A stretch of DNA of 64,000 bases from Aureibacter tunicatorum (lineage in GTDB: Bacteria > Bacteroidota > Bacteroidia > Cytophagales > Cyclobacteriaceae), in the NCBI RefSeq assembly GCF_036492635.1, contig NZ_AP025309.1, positions 40,574 to 104,573 of the forward strand, given 5' to 3'. The translations under genes and the position numbers were made by a program. Below the pieces are notes generated by a model. That model was given only the letters and a program-made list of their open reading frames with translations. It was not told the origin of the DNA and ran no database searches. The first letter of the stretch is position 1, and every line of letters begins with the position of its first letter. This document shows, piece after piece, positions 58,102 through 64,000 of this stretch.

Positions 58102-61100
58102 ATGAAAAAAGCTCTACTCAGCATATTGATCCTGTTTTTTTCCTTTTCAACACAAAGTAAAAATTATCAATATATATTTGATCGATACACTATCCGAGAA
58201 GGACTTCCCAGCAACCATATCTATGATATCATTCAAGATGATCATGGATTCTTATGGATATCTACTGAAAACGGATTATCAAGATTTGACGGCTATTCTT
58301 TTCTGCAAATAAAACCTCAAAATACACAGTCCAAAATAAAAACGGACATCTACCAAATGCAATACCATCATGATACTTTATGGCTGGGAACAAAAAACGG
58401 ACTTCAATATTTAAGCTTAAGAGACTTAAACTACCAAAAGAATGTCTTGAATAGCAAAGGAAGCATATCATCGCTTTTCTTAAACGACAATAATCTTTGG
58501 CTAGGATACAGTGATGGTGAAGTATATCGTTACAATAGGTCCAATCTTCAAAACGACAATTTTTTCAGCCTGCCCGATCAAGCCAATGGCATTCGATCGT
58601 TTTATACCTGCAAAAATGGGAAAATATTAGTCACAGCCGGCAATAAACTCATACAAATCAGCAACGACCCTCATGAAAAGTCCTTGAAGATATTACGCAA
58701 CTTGTCAGGAAGAGTTCTTCTATTTGATCTTAAAGAAAATGGTGTTTGGTTGTCAAATCAAAACACGCTTTATCGTATTATCGAAACCATACACGGGGTA
58801 CAGTTCTTAAAGGCAAAAATGAATTTGACCGCCAGTTCAATTCATTCCATGACAAGCGATAGTAAAGATAATATATGGATAGGCACTGATATAGGGCTAT
58901 ATAATGCGAAAATTACTAATTTGAATCAAATCTCTCTCTCGAAAATTCCTATTTGGAAGGATATGCCTGACGCACGCACAAAGATCAAAAAAGTATTTGT
59001 GGATAATTCAGGCACGCTTTGGGCATGCTCATTCAATGAGGGACTTTTCAAGTTAAACACGCAAGAAAGCAATATTATTCAGTTTCATCGATTATCTGAC
59101 AAATGCCCGGAGAGCAATGATGTCAAAGTCATTTCCAAAAACTCCAAAGGCAACTTGCTATTAGGAACAAGACGTGATGGAATAACCGAATGGAAAGATA
59201 AAAATGTGATACATCATTTGAATCGCACATTGGAAAATAAGCACAATATAGCATTGGAAGACAACGCGATCACTTTCATTCACCCAGAAGGCGATAATTT
59301 CTGGCTTGGAACTTACAGTTCCATTATTCAAATGTCCAGCGATTATGAGTTGCTGAACATCATTAAAAGCCGTAAGAAACGAATGCCTTATAACATTCCC
59401 GGACCTATAACTTCGTTTTTGAAAGACTATCAGGGGGAATTTTGGGTTGGAACCCAAAGGGGAATGTTTCGAATTAATCAAAATACAAACAACGTAACAG
59501 CATATAATAATCAATCAGATAAAAATCATAAAATCACTGGCGATGACATCAATAAAATAATTGAAGATAAATACGGAAATATATGGGTAGCGACTAAAGA
59601 AAGCGGTCTCAACAAAATTTCCCCCGAACGAAAAACGATACTGCATTTTACAGAGAACAACCAATATCTGTCATCTAATAATATATTCGACATTTACGAT
59701 GGGAAAGAGTGCATCTATATTGCCACAGACCTAGGCATAGATATAATCAAGGAAGACCAAAAAATCGCGTCAATCAATTATAAGAACGGGTTGCCCAAAA
59801 AAAGTATTCTATCTGTAGCCGAAGATCTAAACAGCAATCTATGGCTAGGTACTAACAATGGCCTTTTTATGCTGAAATCAGGCTTTTTAAATCTATTAAC
59901 AAATGGCATCAAGCTATATTTTCAACAATATCTTCCCGAATACAGTTTTTCGGAACAAGCGGCATATTTAGACAAACATTCCGGCAAATTATACTTCGGT
60001 AGCGATGAAGGACTGGCGGAGGTAAATCCTGAGTCTATTAGTGAAAATTATACCGTGCTCGATCCATTGATTACCTCATTTAGCATATTCAATAATAAAT
60101 ACTCCAGATTCAATGACAAAGTGGTCTCTTACATGGACACGCTTGTCATTGACTATACAGAAAACTTCCTTACCATAGATTTTAGTTCTCCTACGACAAA
60201 TAACCCTATCAACAACCAATTCATGTTCAAGCTTGAGCCTATTCAAAAAGAATGGATTAAAGTGGATGCTTCCAATAGATCGGCAGCCTTTCATGGTTTA
60301 AAACCCGGTGAATATAAATTCTTGCTTAAAAGCTCCAATGAAAACAACATTTGGAATGACACTGCCAAGGAATTCAATATAACCATCACTCCTCCTTTCT
60401 GGAAAACACAAGCATTCTATCTAATCATACTGTTCGCAATACTCATTTTGATATATTTGCTTTACTTTCTTCGTGTCAGATCACTGCACAGAAGAAATAA
60501 AAGACTTGAAGAAGAAGTGGAGAAAAAGCTTGTTCATATCAAAAAGCAACAGGAAGAGATTTTGATGCAAAAAGAAGACATTATTGTAATGTCTCAAAAA
60601 ATTCATGAAGCGGATATGGAAAAACTACGCCATTACACCAATATATCCCATGAATTCAAAACGCCTCTCATGCTTATCATTAGTCCTTTGGATAGAATAA
60701 TAAACGATTCAAATCTTCCCAAAAGCGTAATGCAGTCCTTAAAGATCATGCGCAAAAATTGTTATACATTGCTCATGCTTATCAATCAGCTGATGGATAT
60801 TCGAAAGAAAGATATCGGCGCATTAAAACTGAAAGTCACTAAGTACAACATCAATCAACTCATTAAAAATATTTCGGAATGCTTTGAGCCATTGGTTACA
60901 GAAAAGAGCATTTCTCTTTCAATACCAGAGTCTAACGAAGACATGGGCTATTTTGATGTAAAGAAAATAGAAAAAGTTATTTTCAATCTCCTCTCCAACG
61001 CATTCAAATTTACTCCTCATGGAGGAAGCATAATTATCAAATACAGCATAAAAAACGGCATACTATCTCTCAAAATACTAGACACTGGTTGCGGGGTGAA

Positions 61101-62172
61101 AGACGAGGAAAAAACGAAAATTTTTGAACGCTTTTACAAAACAGAAGGGAACACCAATCACATGGGAAGCGGCATAGGACTATCATTAGTCAAAGAATAT
61201 ATCAACGCTCACCATGGATCAATTACCATCACTGACAATTCACCCAAAGGAAGTGTATTCACTATCTGCTTTCCCTTGCTTAAGAAAAGCTACGAAAGAG
61301 AAGATGTTATTTTCAAAAGCCATAAATCAAGTGATTATCAATACTACCACGAAGGCATCAATCTACTCAAGGAAAGCGACGAGCCTATACAACTCACTGC
61401 GATTGACAACAAAGTCTCTCAACTGATTCTCGTTGTCGAAGACAATGACGACTTGAGGTTTTTCATAAAAGATATATTGGTGGAAGCTGGGTACCAAGTA
61501 CTGGAAGCGCGCAATGGAATAGAGGCTATTGAAGTCACCAAAAAACATATTCCAGACATGATCATATCAGATCTCATGATGCCTAAAATGGATGGTTTGG
61601 AGCTATGTGAATATATGAAAAAGCAATTGATCACCTGCCACATTCCATTTATTATACTCACCGCCAAAACTGGAGAAGTAGACCTGCTCAAAGGACTTAA
61701 TTATGGAGCTGACGATTATATTGCCAAACCATTCAACTTTAAAATTTTACTTGCTAAAATTCGATCCATACTACAAAACAGAATCATCTTAAAAGAACGT
61801 GTCAGTGACTCAAATACAAATCCTTTAATTGATGAGAACACCTCCGGTAAAGATCAAAAACTCATCAATGACATGATTGAATATGTCAAAAGCAATCTAA
61901 ACAATCCCGAGTTGAGCGTTGAGTCTCTGTCATCGGAGATGGGCATGTCTCGTTCGAACCTTTATCGAAAAGTTAAAGAATTAACAGGGATTTCCGTGTC
62001 CGAATTCATTAGAAATATCAGGCTTAAGACAAGTTGTGAGCTGATCCTTCAAAAAGAACTGAACATATCAGAAATCGCATATCAAATAGGTTTTGAGTCG
62101 GCAACTTCTTTCCGTAGAATTTTTAAAAAGTACTATGGTTGCTCTCCTTCCGAGTATGGAAAAAACAAATAA
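58102..62172 (+). CDS. Hybrid two-component sensor/regulator (one-protein HTCS)
   Basis: A 1356-residue HTCS. In order: signal peptide (MKKALLSILILFFSFSTQSK), a long periplasmic sensor of reg_prop propeller blades (DIIQDDHGFLWISTENGLSR and many like it) ending in a Y_Y_Y domain, one membrane segment (about 770-793), a HisKA domain with His850 in SHEFKTPL, the HATPase (NLLSNAFKF, DTGCGV, GSGIGLSLV), a receiver domain with Asp1157 in ISDLMMPKMDG, and a C-terminal AraC-type HTH (about 1255-1355). Such proteins bind oligosaccharide released from a polymer and switch on the matching utilisation genes. It is the most likely activator of the surrounding genes, and a candidate binder of the shared element. 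Confidence 0.95.
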   Translation: MKKALLSILILFFSFSTQSKNYQYIFDRYTIREGLPSNHIYDIIQDDHGFLWISTENGLSRFDGYSFLQIKPQNTQSKIKTDIYQMQYHHDTLWLGTKNGLQYLSLRDLNYQKNVLNSKGSISSLFLNDNNLWLGYSDGEVYRYNRSNLQNDNFFSLPDQANGIRSFYTCKNGKILVTAGNKLIQISNDPHEKSLKILRNLSGRVLLFDLKENGVWLSNQNTLYRIIETIHGVQFLKAKMNLTASSIHSMTSDSKDNIWIGTDIGLYNAKITNLNQISLSKIPIWKDMPDARTKIKKVFVDNSGTLWACSFNEGLFKLNTQESNIIQFHRLSDKCPESNDVKVISKNSKGNLLLGTRRDGITEWKDKNVIHHLNRTLENKHNIALEDNAITFIHPEGDNFWLGTYSSIIQMSSDYELLNIIKSRKKRMPYNIPGPITSFLKDYQGEFWVGTQRGMFRINQNTNNVTAYNNQSDKNHKITGDDINKIIEDKYGNIWVATKESGLNKISPERKTILHFTENNQYLSSNNIFDIYDGKECIYIATDLGIDIIKEDQKIASINYKNGLPKKSILSVAEDLNSNLWLGTNNGLFMLKSGFLNLLTNGIKLYFQQYLPEYSFSEQAAYLDKHSGKLYFGSDEGLAEVNPESISENYTVLDPLITSFSIFNNKYSRFNDKVVSYMDTLVIDYTENFLTIDFSSPTTNNPINNQFMFKLEPIQKEWIKVDASNRSAAFHGLKPGEYKFLLKSSNENNIWNDTAKEFNITITPPFWKTQAFYLIILFAILILIYLLYFLRVRSLHRRNKRLEEEVEKKLVHIKKQQEEILMQKEDIIVMSQKIHEADMEKLRHYTNISHEFKTPLMLIISPLDRIINDSNLPKSVMQSLKIMRKNCYTLLMLINQLMDIRKKDIGALKLKVTKYNINQLIKNISECFEPLVTEKSISLSIPESNEDMGYFDVKKIEKVIFNLLSNAFKFTPHGGSIIIKYSIKNGILSLKILDTGCGVKDEEKTKIFERFYKTEGNTNHMGSGIGLSLVKEYINAHHGSITITDNSPKGSVFTICFPLLKKSYEREDVIFKSHKSSDYQYYHEGINLLKESDEPIQLTAIDNKVSQLILVVEDNDDLRFFIKDILVEAGYQVLEARNGIEAIEVTKKHIPDMIISDLMMPKMDGLELCEYMKKQLITCHIPFIILTAKTGEVDLLKGLNYGADDYIAKPFNFKILLAKIRSILQNRIILKERVSDSNTNPLIDENTSGKDQKLINDMIEYVKSNLNNPELSVESLSSEMGMSRSNLYRKVKELTGISVSEFIRNIRLKTSCELILQKELNISEIAYQIGFESATSFRRIFKKYYGCSPSEYGKNK

Positions 62173-62184
62173 CAATGAAAAAAT

Positions 62185-62212
62185 AAGGTGGGATAAAAAC
62201 TATACCCACCTT
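62185..62212 (-). terminator. Terminator between the convergent sensor and sulfatase genes
   Basis: AAGGTGGG (62185-62192) pairs perfectly with CCCACCTT (62205-62212), followed on the minus strand by ATTTTTTC. It serves the sulfatase gene, and its stem may also stop the sensor transcript. Confidence 0.8.
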
Positions 62213-62239
62213 AAGTAAACTACTACAAACCAAATATAT

Positions 62240-63757
62240 TTATTTTAAACTTTCATATTCGTTTATCATTTTCTTAAGCACCTTCGTTTTAGACTTTGCC
62301 AAGTTCAGCTTTTGACCAGGATCTTTAATGATATTGTAAAGTTGATATTCATTTGAAATACCGGTCTCTATACCTTTCTTCTTCAAGAAATTTCGTCCTT
62401 TATGAGGAGGGATCAATACCCAACCTTCGCTACGATAAGCTTTATTGAACTGAGACTCAATCATCAAATTTTTTCTACCATTATCGCTTCTTCCTAAAAA
62501 GACATCCAGCATATTCTGGCTGTCTATAGCTTTCTCGCTACTGCCTGTCAAACAAGCCAACGAAGCAAAAATATCAACTTGGGAAACAAGCGCTTCTGAC
62601 ACCTTTGGTCCTGTAATCCCCTTCCAATATGTTAACAAAGGCACTCTTGTTCCTGCCTCATAAAGACTATATTTTCCTCCTCTGAGGTCTCCAAAGGGTT
62701 TATGATCTCCTAACATTTCCACAGCATTATCATGATACCCATCATCCAGCACAGGACCATTATCGCTTGAGAAAATAATCAGGGTATTTTCCAAAACTCC
62801 TTCTTCCTTCAAAAGCTTCAAAATATCTCCAATGCACCAATCCGCTTCCAAAATAGCATCTCCTCGGGGCCCCATCCCCGATAAACCTTCAAAACGCGGG
62901 TGCGGAGTACGAGGCACATGAGGCTGGTGCATTGCATAAAAAAGAAAAAAAGGAGTATCTTGATTATCATTATTCAAAATAAAGTTTTCTGCCTCTTTGA
63001 GAAAATTATCAGCCAGATCATAATCATCCCAAATAGCCTCATCTCCTCCTTTCATATATCCTATTCTTGGAATTCCGTTCACAATGCTATTATTATGACC
63101 ATGAGACCAATGCATGATCATTTTTTCAGGATGATCTTCTACATTGACGCAACCATCTATTTTTTTCTCATAATCCACATAAATCGGATTTTCTGAATTA
63201 AGATTGACAACCTCCCCATTTCGAATATATATGGTAGGCACTCTGTCTTGCGTAGCAGCCATGATATATGAGTAATCAAAACCCAGATCATTCGGGCTTG
63301 CTGTAAGTTTCGCATTCCAATCAAGGTCGCTATTGTCATCTCCTAATCCAAGATGCCACTTGCCTACAATTCCGGTACGATAACCTTGTTGCTTAAGCAT
63401 TCGAGCCAATGTCATTTGCTCCTTGTCAATCAACATGGAATCATTTCCTCTTAAGATCTTAACACCGCTTTGTCTCCAAGGATAAATCCCTGTCAACAAA
63501 CCATATCGGCTAGGTGTGCTTGTCGCTGAAGTAGCGTATCCATTAACAAAACGAACACCCTCATTCGCAATTTTATCCATGTTTGGAGTCTCTAATGATG
63601 AGAACCCATATGCGCTCATATCGCCATAACCTAAGTCATCAAGATAAATCAACAAGATATTTGGCGTTTCTATTTGCTTTTGAGCCTTTGCCCCATCTAA
63701 CATAGTCAGCCCAAAAGATGTTCCTAACAAAAAGATAGTAGTCTTTTTCATATCCAT
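62240..63757 (-). CDS. Sulfatase, Ser-type (sulfatase C)
   Basis: A 505-residue exported sulfatase (leader MKKTTIFLLGTSFGLTMLDG; MDMKK adds two residues). Motifs: NILLIYLDDLGYGDMSAYG, modified Ser80 in STPSRYG, GIYPWRQSG, GIVGKWHLGLGDD and IFSSDNGPVLDDGYHDNA. The third sulfatase of the region and again the Ser type. It is convergent with the hybrid sensor and belongs to a transcript coming from the right, separate from sulfatases A and B. Likely acts on the same polymer at a different sulfate position. Confidence 0.92.
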   Translation of the reverse strand: MDMKKTTIFLLGTSFGLTMLDGAKAQKQIETPNILLIYLDDLGYGDMSAYGFSSLETPNMDKIANEGVRFVNGYATSATSTPSRYGLLTGIYPWRQSGVKILRGNDSMLIDKEQMTLARMLKQQGYRTGIVGKWHLGLGDDNSDLDWNAKLTASPNDLGFDYSYIMAATQDRVPTIYIRNGEVVNLNSENPIYVDYEKKIDGCVNVEDHPEKMIMHWSHGHNNSIVNGIPRIGYMKGGDEAIWDDYDLADNFLKEAENFILNNDNQDTPFFLFYAMHQPHVPRTPHPRFEGLSGMGPRGDAILEADWCIGDILKLLKEEGVLENTLIIFSSDNGPVLDDGYHDNAVEMLGDHKPFGDLRGGKYSLYEAGTRVPLLTYWKGITGPKVSEALVSQVDIFASLACLTGSSEKAIDSQNMLDVFLGRSDNGRKNLMIESQFNKAYRSEGWVLIPPHKGRNFLKKKGIETGISNEYQLYNIIKDPGQKLNLAKSKTKVLKKMINEYESLK

Positions 63758-63782
63758 AGATCTATATTTCTGATATTCCTAA

Positions 63783-63800
63783 AGCGATTTCAAAATCGCT
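63783..63800 (-). terminator. Hairpin overlapping the last codons of the barrel-like gene
   Basis: AGCGATTT (63783-63790) pairs perfectly with AAATCGCT (63793-63800) around a 2-nt loop; the stop codon lies inside. Only two T's follow, so it may be a weak terminator or a site for transcript processing before the sulfatase gene. Confidence 0.45.
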
Positions 63801-64000
63801 GAACCAATTGCAGGCGAAAACCTTGCAAAGGCTGGTCTAAGGCAACTAATGATTCATCCGAATTCAACATATATTCATAGCGACATTCGAGCATAATATT
63901 ATCGCATAAAGAAGTGCCAAATGCCAGAGTATTTTTCCATTGCGACCAATAATGGCATCTATTATCCGCGAACGTAAAAAACATTTCGCTCATAGGCCTT
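63790..64000 (-). CDS. C-terminal part of an outer-membrane beta-barrel-like protein (cut by window edge)
   Basis: The frame is open from the right edge to the stop at 63790. The peptide FGTSLCDNIMLECRYEYMLN then QPLQGFRLQLVQRF alternates polar and aromatic residues as in membrane strands and ends in Phe, the usual C-terminal signal for outer-membrane insertion. The family cannot be named from 70 residues. It is followed 32 nt downstream by the sulfatase C start, so the two may be co-transcribed, but a hairpin spans the end of this gene. Confidence 0.5.
   Translation of the reverse strand, partial: RPMSEMFFTFADNRCHYWSQWKNTLAFGTSLCDNIMLECRYEYMLNSDESLVALDQPLQGFRLQLVQRF

Overview
The window looks like a marine Bacteroidota chromosome, most likely order Cytophagales. 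The grounds are a type IX secretion C-terminal sorting domain, a one-protein hybrid two-component sensor, acidic-tailed SusE/F-like lipoproteins, GldK/GldJ-like domains, sparse Shine-Dalgarno sites, and several sulfatases beside a family 2 beta-galactosidase. The genus cannot be fixed from the sequence. No tRNA, rRNA or CRISPR array was seen.

Layout: 1-2.5 kb holds a KYG-repeat low-complexity protein (cut by the left edge) divergent from an AAA+ ATPase of the type found in contractile injection loci. 2.6-5.1 kb has a secreted endonuclease and a bestrophin-like channel bracketed by two direct repeats. 5.6-16.9 kb has two paralogous, very large secreted glycosidase-like proteins around a large surface lipoprotein; one paralog carries four Ig-like repeats and a type IX sorting tail. 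17-20 kb is AT-rich and holds small membrane or lipoproteins, two of them overlapping the stop codons of orphan C-terminal peptides that look like toxin tails with immunity genes. 20.4-24.2 kb is a partial type II secretion/pseudopilin cluster. 24.2-29.4 kb is an accessory island: two near-identical Rpn-family nuclease/transposase genes plus a truncated third, dispersed hairpin repeats, a RelE/ParE toxin-antitoxin pair, a frameshifted XRE regulator, a primase fragment, and a third toxin-tail/immunity-like pair.

The right half (29.5-63.8 kb) is a catabolic region for a sulfated polysaccharide, without SusC/SusD in the window. It contains two paralogous fusion proteins (NPCBM-like, HzsA-like propeller, two c-type haem sites, cysteine-less FGE fold), a propeller/dihaem cytochrome, a chorismatase-like protein, a cupin lipoprotein, a DhaK-DhaL-LsrF operon with a VOC protein and a DUF1097 membrane protein, an orphan butyrate kinase, a GH2 beta-galactosidase, three Ser-type sulfatases, an ECF sigma factor heading the sulfatase run, and a hybrid two-component sensor. 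A shared element near GACATTATCGCGATTGAT (minus strand) lies upstream of at least four of these transcription units and may define a regulon. A plausible scheme: sulfatases and glycosidases strip a sulfated galactan-like polymer, and the DhaK/L-LsrF enzymes process a released sugar. The substrate itself is inference.
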